Source: Stenotrophomonas maltophilia
Lineage (GTDB): Bacteria; Pseudomonadota; Gammaproteobacteria; Xanthomonadales; Xanthomonadaceae
Assembly: GCF_004684085.1 (NCBI RefSeq)
Contig: NZ_SRHZ01000068.1
Span: forward strand, 1 to 35,334
Direction: 5' to 3'
Length of the DNA: 35,334 nt
Below are positions 24,478-31,171 of the stretch, one piece after another. The notes below the pieces were generated by a model, which made no database searches, was not told where the DNA came from, and worked only from the letters and a program-made list of their open reading frames with translations. Made by a program: the position numbers and the translations under genes. The first letter of the stretch is position 1. Each line of letters begins with the position of its first letter.

Positions 24478-24900
24478 ATGCCGCTGACGATCCTTCCGCG
24501 CTTCTCCGAAGTGGATGTACTCGGCCACGTCACCAACACCGCCCTGCCCGTCTGGTTCGAAGAAGGCCGCCAGGAGATCTTCCGGCATTTCAGTCGCCAG
24601 GCCAGCATGCGCGACCTGACGCTGATCCTGCGCCGCTACGAGATCGACTTCCTGAAGCAGATACAGGCCGGGCACGAAGTGCGCATCGAGACCCGCATCG
24701 AGAACATCGGCCGCTCCTCGCTGTCGATCGTGCAGGAGGCGTTCCAGTTCGACGCCCTGGTAGCCAACGGGCGCTGCGTGATGGTGCATTTCGACTACAC
24801 AACCAACGCCTCACGCGCGATCGATCCTGAGCAGCGCCGGGCGTTGTCGGGGCTGTTTACCGAGGAGTATGCGCAGCTGATGCAGGCGGCAGGCACATGA
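24478..24900 (+). CDS. Acyl-CoA thioesterase, 4-hydroxybenzoyl-CoA thioesterase (hotdog) family
   Basis: 140 residues from ATG 24478, preceded by CCGGAG. The N-terminal block SEVDVLGHVTNTALPVWFEEGRQEIF is the hotdog-fold active-site region, with Asp in the position of D-x-x-GHVNN and the conserved FEEGR helix. The rest (YEIDFLKQIQAGHEVRIETRIENIGRSSLSIVQEAF) is also standard. It resembles FadM/YbgC-like enzymes that hydrolyse acyl-CoA thioesters; chain-length preference cannot be read. A Thr replaces the first Asn of the usual HVNN (HVTN). Single gene, convergent with the 403-residue gene. Confidence 0.88.
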   Translation: MPLTILPRFSEVDVLGHVTNTALPVWFEEGRQEIFRHFSRQASMRDLTLILRRYEIDFLKQIQAGHEVRIETRIENIGRSSLSIVQEAFQFDALVANGRCVMVHFDYTTNASRAIDPEQRRALSGLFTEEYAQLMQAAGT

Positions 24901-24956
24901 GTCATCCGCACTCAGTACTGCCCGCAGCCCATTTCTTCAGCTTTTCCAGCTCTTTC

Positions 24957-24983
24957 CCGGCATGCATCGACGACGCATGCCGG
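24957..24983. terminator. Hairpin in the convergent gap
   Basis: CCGGCATGC / GCATGCCGG, perfect 9-base arms, 9-base loop. It lies between the converging thioesterase and 403-residue genes; no T-run on either side. Confidence 0.5.
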
Positions 24984-25009
24984 AACCTCCTTGTTTGATT
25001 CGACGCAGT

Positions 25010-26221
25010 CTAACCTGTGACTGACAACCGCTGATCAGCCTGGGGCAGGCGCAACGAGAAGTGTCCTTCGCGGACACGCACGGCCAGTGCGGTTTCCCGC
25101 CATTCCACAGGCAGGGCGAGTGCCGTGTGTGGCGTGGGGATGCGTGTGATCGCGTCGAACGTCCAGTGTTCCTCATAGGCTTCGCAGTGAAGCGTTCCGT
25201 CATCGCCGGCCTCGATCACATCGATCCAGGCCCCACTCCGGGCCTTGCCGCTGCCGCCCATCGCACGGCGGCCGATGGCCTGCCAACGCCCCTGCCAGTG
25301 GACGAGCCATACGCCCTCGATGGGACGCAGATCCCCGTCAAGCACGCTGCCCGCCACCACCACGCATCGCCCGGATGGGCTGGTGATCACCGTCTCCAGA
25401 TCGCAGGCGTGACGGTCACTGGGCTCGCCATCAAGACAGAGCGCGTACGGGCAGATGCGCGCGAACAAGGTCGGATGCGCGGTCAGGCGCAGGTCGTCTG
25501 GAAGCAGCGGGATGGCCTGCAGCACCCGTGCATCAGGCAGGACATGCCGCAATGCCTGCGGCAACCCGGCGGCCAGCGCCGGATGCTCCTGTTCCAGCCA
25601 TAGACCTCGACAGGGGCGCAGCGTGGTCAATCGACGGGGAAGATCCCGCAACCACATCGCGGCTTCGACATCCCCGCCAAGCTGCCGGCGCTCGTGCAGT
25701 TCCTGCCAGAACAGGCTGGGAACAATCGCCTGCAGGTGCATCACTCTCTTGTCCGCTTCGTCGTAGACGATCACGGCTTCACTGCGATCAATGTAGCCAC
25801 TGGCCACACGCAGCGCGCTTCCCGCCAACGCCTGCCACTCGCCGCTGGCATCGTGGCTGCCTCCGGTGGATACGCCCTCGACAATGGCGCCATCGCGCAG
25901 CATCTGGGTGCCGTAGGCCGGCCCTCCCATGCCCAGCTCGCCCCAATCCAACAGGACATCATGTGTGGGCGGCCGGGTGGCAAAGGGCAGCTTCGCCCGC
26001 GAGCGCAGCAGTGCGCCGCCTACGGCATCACCGACCAGATCGAAGCGCTGCAGCACGCCGCCCACTGCAAGGCACGCGGCAAGGGCGACAACCACGCCCA
26101 GCGGCGACCACCAGGCCACGCAGATGGCGACCAGGACCAGGAACGGCAGCCACTGGGTGAAACGGCGAAGAGCGATTCGATCAACGGTCATGCGGGCATG
26201 GTGGCTGCGACTGCGCACCAT
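25010..26221 (-). CDS. Hypothetical membrane-anchored protein, 403 residues
   Basis: From ATG 26221, preceded on minus by GAAGG at five bases; ATG 26191 (393 residues) is possible. After a basic N-terminus there are one or two membrane helices (about 26-66: LPFLVLVAICVAWWSPLGVVVALAACLAVGGVL). A large soluble part follows, rich in Trp and Asp, with short strands such as HDVLLDWGELGMGGPAYGTQMLRDGAIVEGV and CVVVAGSVLDGDLRPIEGVWLVHWQGRWQAIG. I do not recognise a family and see no catalytic motif. The nearest gene, 83 bases upstream on the same strand, encodes a DUF805 membrane protein; the two may be co-transcribed. Confidence 0.78.
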   Translation of the reverse strand: MVRSRSHHARMTVDRIALRRFTQWLPFLVLVAICVAWWSPLGVVVALAACLAVGGVLQRFDLVGDAVGGALLRSRAKLPFATRPPTHDVLLDWGELGMGGPAYGTQMLRDGAIVEGVSTGGSHDASGEWQALAGSALRVASGYIDRSEAVIVYDEADKRVMHLQAIVPSLFWQELHERRQLGGDVEAAMWLRDLPRRLTTLRPCRGLWLEQEHPALAAGLPQALRHVLPDARVLQAIPLLPDDLRLTAHPTLFARICPYALCLDGEPSDRHACDLETVITSPSGRCVVVAGSVLDGDLRPIEGVWLVHWQGRWQAIGRRAMGGSGKARSGAWIDVIEAGDDGTLHCEAYEEHWTFDAITRIPTPHTALALPVEWRETALAVRVREGHFSLRLPQADQRLSVTG

Positions 26222-26304
26222 TCAAACCTTCAACGCGGCGCCAGGCAATGGGGTTCGAAGCGGCGTTGCCGTTGGACATTCCTTGATGTTCGCCCGGTCC
26301 CGAG

Positions 26305-26709
26305 TCAGGCGCCCGGCAGGCCGGAAATGCCGCCGAATCGATTCTCTTCCTCGTTGCCCGGCAGCAGCATGACGGGGAAGAGAACGAATACACCCAACGG
26401 GATGAAGGCGATCACGACGAACCAGCCCGACTCGTCGATGTCATGCAGTCGTCGAACAGCCAGGGCCAGCATCGGCGGGAGGAGGACGATGACAGCGCAA
26501 TCCGCTATGACACCCCCCAGCGTCCGGAACGGCTTAATGGCCTCCCAATCGAGCAGCACGGTGCCCGTCAGCCAGTATCCGCCGTCCATCAAGGTGTAGC
26601 TCACTGCCACCACAAGCGCAGCAAACAGGGAGTACGACCAGAACTCCTTCCGGTTGGACCGCCCTGAAAAATCAAAGCAACGCCTGATGGGCATAAGTGC
26701 GGCGATCAT
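26305..26709 (-). CDS. DUF805 family membrane protein
   Basis: 134 residues; ATG 26694 (MPIRRCFDFSGRSNRKEFW) may be the true start. The opening CFDFSGRSNRKEFWSYSLF is the DUF805 signature (F-x-G-R-x-x-R-x-x-[FY]W). Three to four membrane helices follow, with the family motif LALAVRRLHDIDESGWFVVI between helices. DUF805 proteins are inner-membrane proteins of unknown function. It has an unusually long insertion between the first helix and RRLHD and ends with a short tail EEENRFG, typical of the family (NxFG). Probably in one unit with the 403-residue gene. Confidence 0.88.
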   Translation of the reverse strand: MIAALMPIRRCFDFSGRSNRKEFWSYSLFAALVVAVSYTLMDGGYWLTGTVLLDWEAIKPFRTLGGVIADCAVIVLLPPMLALAVRRLHDIDESGWFVVIAFIPLGVFVLFPVMLLPGNEEENRFGGISGLPGA

Positions 26710-27064
26710 TCACGCTCCGGGCAGCGGACGATGGGGAGTCAACGGTTAACGATCTTTTAGCATCCCCAAGCCCAGCACCAACTGAACCCTGCGGCCAGAC
26801 GGCTCGAGCAGACAGCGGAGGTTGCCTGAGCCAGTCGTCGCGGCCATGCCGCCGCGAACACGGTGCGAACTGCCACACACGGGTTGCAGCGCCGACGATC
26901 GCGATTGCAATGCGCCTGGCAAATAGGCCACTCGGGCTGCGCTTCGGAGAAGCCCCAGTCCAATGCATTGATAGAGAGAAGTGAGGGCGCAGCTGCCACA
27001 CGCTGGACTTCGGTGTGGTTCAACGATTGCGCCGCGTCTGCCTGGGGTGAATATCCTGGAGACA
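26710..27064. other. Gene-free region between the DUF805 gene and tRNA-Gly
   Basis: 355 bases. Open frames on both strands are short, lack family features and have odd, Cys/Trp/Arg-rich translations, so I treat them as non-coding. A small stem CCACAC/GTGTGG lies at 26997-27018. I see no repeat of the SMAG or GGGTC kind here. It could be decayed sequence left by a former insertion next to the tRNA gene, but I see no attachment-site repeat. Confidence 0.55.
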
Positions 27065-27138
27065 TGGAGCGGGCGAAGGGAATCGAACCCTCGTCAGTAG
27101 CTTGGGAAGCTACAGCTCTACCATTGAGCTACGCCCGC
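27065..27138 (-). tRNA. tRNA-Gly (anticodon CCC)
   Basis: 74 bases including an encoded CCA. Acceptor GCGGGCG pairs with CGCCCGC, the D-arm contains AGCTCAATGGTAGAGC, and the anticodon stem GTAGC/GCTAC encloses TTCCCAA, giving CCC. T-arm GAGGGTTCGATTCCCTT. It closely resembles E. coli glyU. Confidence 0.96.
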
Positions 27139-27150
27139 ATTGCGGATGAA

Positions 27151-27180
27151 AGTCTATGCGGAGCGGCCGGTGTTGCGCAA
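27151..27180 (-). promoter_or_regulatory. Candidate promoter of tRNA-Gly
   Basis: Reading minus: TTGCGC (27180-27175), 18 bases, TAGACT (27156-27151); the start of transcription would be a few bases before the tRNA 5' end. Confidence 0.45.
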
Positions 27181-27211
27181 TGGTGGCCGGTGCATCCCGC
27201 CATACAGCAAC

Positions 27212-27251
27212 GGGGTCAGAGCCCTTTCCTTGCGGAAAGGGATCCGACCCC
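27212..27251. repeat. GGGTC palindrome, asymmetric subtype, inverted orientation
   Basis: GGGGTCAGAGCCCTTTCC (27212-27229), loop TTGC, GGAAAGGGATCCGACCCC (27234-27251). It is the reverse complement of the form at 12602 and 12772 and carries the same two arm deviations. It lies eight bases after the autotransporter stop and probably ends that transcript. Confidence 0.85.
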
Positions 27252-27259
27252 GTTCTGGA

Positions 27260-29113
27260 TCAGAAGCTGCCGCTGACGGTGGCGAAGACCGAGGCATCGC
27301 GGGCGCGCTTCTGCGCAGCCGTGGTGCTCAGGCCAACGTTGCCCTGCAGGCCGAACAGATCCATGCGCGCACCCAGAACGGCGGTGGCGTAGTTCTTGTC
27401 GAAGTCCAGGCCCGGCACGCGGTAGCTGCCCAGTTCCGGCAGGGTCTGCAGCCAGGCGCTGGCCTGCTTGGTGTCTTCGAACTCGTGGTCGTAGGTCACC
27501 TGCACGTAGGGCTTGACGGTGCCGCCATCGAAGCGGGCCTGCCAGCCAACGCGGCCGACGGTCGAGTCGACGTTCTGGCGGTCGTAGCCCAGCGCGGTGG
27601 CCATGGTGCCGGCCGAAGCGCTTTCGGTGTAGCCGTCGATCTTGACCTTCTGCCAGATCACCGAAGCGATCGGGCCGTGGCGGAAGCCACCTTCGGTGCC
27701 GAACTCGTAACCGGCGTTCAGCGCAGCGGTCAGGTTGCTGCCGTCCGGCGAACCACCGTGTTCGCGGGTGGCCGGGCCCAGCTGGACCTTGCGGTTCACG
27801 TCATACGACAGCCAGGTGTAGCTGACCTGGCCGTTGACCCAGACGCGGTCGCCGTACCAGGCCGCGAACAGGCCGGCGGTGGTGTCCTTCTGGGTGAAAT
27901 CGCCACGGCTGTTGCCGAAGTCGGCATTCAGGCGGCCGAAGCCGGCGAAGCCGCCGACCACCACACCGTCGCGTGCCCAGTCGATACCGAACAGGCCAGC
28001 CGGAGCGAGGCCGTCATACAGGTCTGCGTGGTCATAGCGCTGCAGATCGCCACGCACGCCACCCCACCACGACAGGCCATCGGCCGGACGGGCGCCGAGA
28101 TGGTTGCTGACCTGGTCGGCACGCGAACGGCCGACCGTCTGTGCCGAGTGGCTCAGCACCTGCTGCAGGCGCGGCGCTTCCAGCACCGAAACGGCGTACT
28201 GGCCCAGCAGCTGGTGACCGGTGACGGTCGGATGCACGCCGTCGGCGAACAGGTAGGTCTGGTAGGCATCCGGGCTGACATAGCTGGTCGGGTTGCAGCC
28301 GATGATGCTTGCCGTGGTGTCGGCCGGGTTGATCTTGCAGGCGGTGCCGGTGACGTTGGTGAAGCCGTACATGCCGGGGTTGGCAGTCACTTCACGCAGG
28401 ATGCTGAAGGTATCGAGCGGGATGAACTCGATGCCGGCCTGCTTCAGGCCGCCGTACAGGGCCTTGTTGTAGCCCACCGACATGGCGGTGGCCGACGCCG
28501 CGTTGGGACCGCGGAACTGTGGGGTGATGCCCACGTCCGGCAGGTTCGGCACCAGCACGTACTGGGCGCCGGCCTGCTTGAGGGCGCCGACCAGCGCGAT
28601 CTGGTCGGTGACCGCCGCGCCGATGATGCCCTGCACCTGGGCCGGCGGCGCGCCCGCGCCGGCAGCACCGGCCGCGGCGAACAGGTCGTTGGCGCCGCCC
28701 CAGACGGTGTACAGCGCATTGCGGTCGGCCTTGCCGCCGTTGGCGGCGAGGTAACGGGCCGCCTGCGACTTCAACGACGGGATCGGGCCGAGGCCACCGC
28801 TGCCTTCAACCGACACGCGCGCACCGCCCACGGCATAGTTGTCGCCGTTCTGGCCGTTGCCGTTCGGATCCTTGTTGAGGCCATAGTAGTTGGCGATCTG
28901 CTGCGACCACACCCAGCCCGGGTTGGTGGTGAACTGGCCGGAAAGCCCCTGGGTGGCCGGCGGCAGCAGCGGGCGGAAGTAACCCGCATCGGTCAGGCTG
29001 TCGCCGAAGAACACGGCCTTCGAATACGGATTTTCGCCTGCCATGGCCGGAAGCGCGGCCAGCGCGATCGCGGCCGCCATCAGGGAGCGGATCGGGTGTT
29101 TGCTGAGCTGCAT
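27260..29113 (-). CDS. GDSL-type esterase autotransporter (EstA-like)
   Basis: 617 residues from ATG 29113. The frame is open further upstream, but that would bury the signal peptide MQLSKHPIRSLMAAAIALAALPAMA (cleaved before GENPY). The passenger is a GDSL/SGNH hydrolase: Ser39 in FFGDSLTDAG, Gly97 in VGGARV, Asn142 in WGGANDLF, and Asp291 and His294 in DGVHPT. The type V autotransporter beta-barrel follows at about 335-617 (VGRSRADQVSNHLGARPADGLSWWGGVRGDLQRY... ) and the protein ends in Phe, as outer-membrane proteins do. It resembles Pseudomonas EstA, a surface esterase linked to motility and rhamnolipids. The leader contains two hairpins. A single gene divergent from thiS. Confidence 0.93.
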   Translation of the reverse strand: MQLSKHPIRSLMAAAIALAALPAMAGENPYSKAVFFGDSLTDAGYFRPLLPPATQGLSGQFTTNPGWVWSQQIANYYGLNKDPNGNGQNGDNYAVGGARVSVEGSGGLGPIPSLKSQAARYLAANGGKADRNALYTVWGGANDLFAAAGAAGAGAPPAQVQGIIGAAVTDQIALVGALKQAGAQYVLVPNLPDVGITPQFRGPNAASATAMSVGYNKALYGGLKQAGIEFIPLDTFSILREVTANPGMYGFTNVTGTACKINPADTTASIIGCNPTSYVSPDAYQTYLFADGVHPTVTGHQLLGQYAVSVLEAPRLQQVLSHSAQTVGRSRADQVSNHLGARPADGLSWWGGVRGDLQRYDHADLYDGLAPAGLFGIDWARDGVVVGGFAGFGRLNADFGNSRGDFTQKDTTAGLFAAWYGDRVWVNGQVSYTWLSYDVNRKVQLGPATREHGGSPDGSNLTAALNAGYEFGTEGGFRHGPIASVIWQKVKIDGYTESASAGTMATALGYDRQNVDSTVGRVGWQARFDGGTVKPYVQVTYDHEFEDTKQASAWLQTLPELGSYRVPGLDFDKNYATAVLGARMDLFGLQGNVGLSTTAAQKRARDASVFATVSGSF

Positions 29114-29146
29114 GTAGAGACTCCTGTGGGGAAAATAGAGATGAAT

Positions 29147-29189
29147 CCGGCGCACGTACGCCGGCGCACGGTGAATGGTTTCACCGTGC
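29147..29189. promoter_or_regulatory. Two adjacent hairpins upstream of the autotransporter gene
   Basis: Hairpin 1: CCGGCG (29147-29152) / CGCCGG (29159-29164). Hairpin 2: GCACGGTGAA (29166-29175) / TTCACCGTGC (29180-29189), perfect 10-base arms and a 4-base loop. They sit 34-76 bases before the start codon, in the leader or promoter; either an operator or an RNA structure. Confidence 0.5.
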
Positions 29190-29284
29190 CGCCGTTTGCT
29201 CACGCTGCGCCGCCGCATGAATTGTCGCCTGATCGCCTGACAGCATGCTGTGCCAGCGTTGGCGTCCTGGGGAAGTTGCAAACA

Positions 29285-29314
29285 TTCCGATCCTGGCAGG
29301 CCATCGGCGACAAT
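29285..29314 (+). promoter_or_regulatory. Candidate promoter of thiS
   Basis: TTCCGA (29285-29290), 18 bases, GACAAT (29309-29314). The start of transcription would coincide with the thiS ATG at 29321, and no Shine-Dalgarno is present. No TPP riboswitch sequence is seen upstream. Confidence 0.35.
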
Positions 29315-29320
29315 GCGCGG

Positions 29321-29521
29321 ATGAACATCCAGCTCAATGGCGAACCCCGCACCCTGCCCGCTTCGGCGACCCTCCACGACCTGCTCGAGGCCGAGCAGCT
29401 GCTGCAGCGCCGGGTGGCGGTGGAGGTCAACGGCGAGATCGTCAGCCGCAGCCGCCATGGCGAACATGCGCTGGCCGAAGGCGACGTGGTGGAGATCGTG
29501 CACGCGCTGGGTGGGGGTTGA
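29321..29521 (+). CDS. thiS: Sulfur carrier protein ThiS
   Basis: 66 residues, MNIQLNGEPRTLPASATLHDLLEAEQLL...VVEIVHALGGG. Ubiquitin-like beta-grasp fold length and the obligatory C-terminal Gly-Gly, which is adenylated by ThiF and converted to a thiocarboxylate. ThiS-COSH donates sulfur to ThiG during thiazole synthesis for thiamine. The frame is open far upstream, but only the last 66 codons match the family. thiG follows after 94 bases; the gap holds a perfect palindrome. No ribosome-binding site before the ATG; a -10-like box lies six bases ahead. Confidence 0.93.
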   Translation: MNIQLNGEPRTLPASATLHDLLEAEQLLQRRVAVEVNGEIVSRSRHGEHALAEGDVVEIVHALGGG

Positions 29522-29527
29522 GGTAAC

Positions 29528-29568
29528 GGGGTCAGATCCCTTTGCCGCCGGCAAAGGGATCTGACCCC
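29528..29568. repeat. Long perfect palindrome, GGGGTCAGATCCC family (perfect subtype)
   Basis: 19-base arms 29528-29546 and 29550-29568 around GCC, no mismatch. It is located between thiS and thiG, where it would form a hairpin in a joint transcript. Confidence 0.85.
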
Positions 29569-29603
29569 ACCTCCAGCGTGACCCCATCTTCAGGCGGATA
29601 AGC

Positions 29604-29609
29604 GATAAT
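29604..29609 (+). promoter_or_regulatory. Candidate -10 box of thiG
   Basis: GATAAT, six bases before the thiG ATG. A poor -35 (GTGACC, 29579-29584, 19-base spacing) is present. No ribosome-binding site, so a leaderless mRNA is likely if this is used. Confidence 0.4.
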
Positions 29610-29615
29610 CGCGCC

Positions 29616-30410
29616 ATGAACGTTCAAGTCTCCCCCGATTCGCTGGTGATCGCCGGCAAGACCTATGGCTCGCGGCTGCTGACCGGCACCGGCAAGTTCA
29701 AGGATCTGGAAGAAACCCGCCTGGCCACCGAGGCCGCGGGCGCCCGGATCGTCACCGTGGCCATCCGCCGCACCAACATCGGGCAGAACCCGGGCGAGCC
29801 GAACCTGCTCGACGTGCTGTCGCCGGACCGCTACACCATCCTGCCCAACACCGCCGGCTGCTACACCGCCGAAGATGCGGTGCGTACCTGCCGCCTGGCC
29901 CGTGAACTGCTGGACGGCCACAACCTGACCAAGCTGGAAGTGCTGGGCGACCAGAAGTCGCTGTACCCGGACGTGGTGCAGACCCTCAAGGCCGCCGAGC
30001 AGCTGGTCAAGGACGGTTTCGAGGTGATGGTCTACACCTCCGACGATCCGATCCTGGCCAAGCGCCTGGAAGAGATCGGCTGCGCTGCGGTGATGCCGCT
30101 CGCCGCGCCGATCGGTTCGGGCCTGGGCATCCAGAACAAGTACAACCTGCTGCAGATCATCGAAGACGCCAAGGTGCCGATCATCGTCGACGCTGGCGTG
30201 GGCACCGCGTCGGATGCGGCGATCGCGATGGAACTGGGCTGCGATGGCGTGCTCATGAATACCGCCATTGCCGGCGCGCGCCACCCGGTGCTGATGGCCA
30301 GCGCGATGCGCAAGGCCGTCGAAGCCGGCCGCGAGGCGTTCCTGGCCGGGCGCATCCCGCGCAAGCGCTACGCCAGTGCATCGTCGCCGATTGACGGGTT
30401 GATCGGCTGA
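29616..30410 (+). CDS. thiG: Thiazole synthase ThiG
   Basis: 264 residues; a (beta/alpha)8 enzyme that builds the thiazole phosphate of thiamine from 1-deoxy-xylulose 5-phosphate, ThiS-thiocarboxylate and dehydroglycine. The catalytic Schiff-base Lys106 is in [11 protein letters not shown]. The phosphate-binding [12 protein letters not shown] and [28 protein letters not shown] segments are intact. The stop overlaps the next start (TGATG), so trmB is translationally coupled. The order thiS-thiG-trmB is common in beta- and gamma-proteobacteria. Confidence 0.97.
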   Translation: MNVQVSPDSLVIAGKTYGSRLLTGTGKFKDLEETRLATEAAGARIVTVAIRRTNIGQNPGEPNLLDVLSPDRYTILPNTAGCYTAEDAVRTCRLARELLDGHNLTKLEVLGDQKSLYPDVVQTLKAAEQLVKDGFEVMVYTSDDPILAKRLEEIGCAAVMPLAAPIGSGLGIQNKYNLLQIIEDAKVPIIVDAGVGTASDAAIAMELGCDGVLMNTAIAGARHPVLMASAMRKAVEAGREAFLAGRIPRKRYASASSPIDGLIG

Positions 30411-31144
30411 TGACCAATCCTTTCGACAGCGCCGGCTCCAAGGCCCCGCCCAAGCCCTTCACCGTCAGCGAAGGCCGCCGCGAAGTCCGCAGCTTCGTGC
30501 TGCGCCAGGGCCGCTTCACGCCCGCCCAGCAGCGCGCGTTCGACGAGCGCTGGCCGCGTTTCGGCCTGGACTACACCGGCCAGCCGCGTGACCTGGACGC
30601 GACCTTCGGCCGCCCCGCGCACAAAGTGCTGGAGATCGGTTTTGGCAACGGCGCAGCCATGCGCTTCGCCGCCGAGCACGATCCGTCGCGCGTCTACATC
30701 GGCATCGAGGTGCACGCCCCGGGCGTGGGCCGCCTGCTGAACGCGCTGGCCGATGACAACGCCGACCACGTGCGCCTGTATCACCACGATGCGGTGGAAG
30801 TGCTGCAGAACGAGATCGCCGATGGCGCGCTCGATGAAGTACGCATCTATTTCCCGGACCCGTGGCACAAGAAGCGCCACAACAAGCGCCGCCTGCTGCA
30901 GCCGGCGTTCGCGGAACTGATCGTGCGCAAGCTGCGCCCGGGTGGCCGCCTGCACTGCGCCACCGACTGGGAAGACTATGCCGAGCAGATGTGGGACGTG
31001 CTCGACGCCACTGCTGGCCTGGTCAATCGTGCCGGTCCGCGTGGCAGCGTGCCGCGCCCCGACTGGCGGCCGCAGACCCACTTCGAGACCCGCGGCCAGA
31101 AGCTCGGCCATGGTGTCTGGGACCTGTTGTACGACCGCACCTGA
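30410..31144 (+). CDS. trmB: tRNA (guanine(46)-N7)-methyltransferase TrmB
   Basis: 244 residues, overlapping the thiG stop by one base. SAM-binding motif [20 protein letters not shown], motif [17 protein letters not shown], and the family hallmark [22 protein letters not shown], where the Asp and basic cluster handle the tRNA substrate. A C-terminal [10 protein letters not shown] segment and [12 protein letters not shown] close the domain. It makes m7G46 in the variable loop of many tRNAs. The N-terminal about 60 residues ([38 protein letters not shown]) are the normal arm of this family. Confidence 0.96.
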   Translation: MTNPFDSAGSKAPPKPFTVSEGRREVRSFVLRQGRFTPAQQRAFDERWPRFGLDYTGQPRDLDATFGRPAHKVLEIGFGNGAAMRFAAEHDPSRVYIGIEVHAPGVGRLLNALADDNADHVRLYHHDAVEVLQNEIADGALDEVRIYFPDPWHKKRHNKRRLLQPAFAELIVRKLRPGGRLHCATDWEDYAEQMWDVLDATAGLVNRAGPRGSVPRPDWRPQTHFETRGQKLGHGVWDLLYDRT

Positions 31145-31171
31145 TGATCGCCTGAGGACGCTGCGCCCCAC

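Noticed and set aside
26757..27065. 102-codon minus-strand frame in the gap before tRNA-Gly
   Set aside because: Cys- and Trp-rich translation without family resemblance or ribosome-binding site; several other frames overlap it equally well.
27140..29320. Very long open frame on plus (over 700 codons) opposite the autotransporter gene
   Set aside because: It is the antisense shadow of the GDSL autotransporter; only its last 66 codons (29321-29521) are real, as thiS.
29114..29320. TPP riboswitch expected upstream of the thiamine genes
   Set aside because: None of the conserved THI-box segments (CTGAGA, ACCTGATCTGGG) is present on plus before thiS or thiG.
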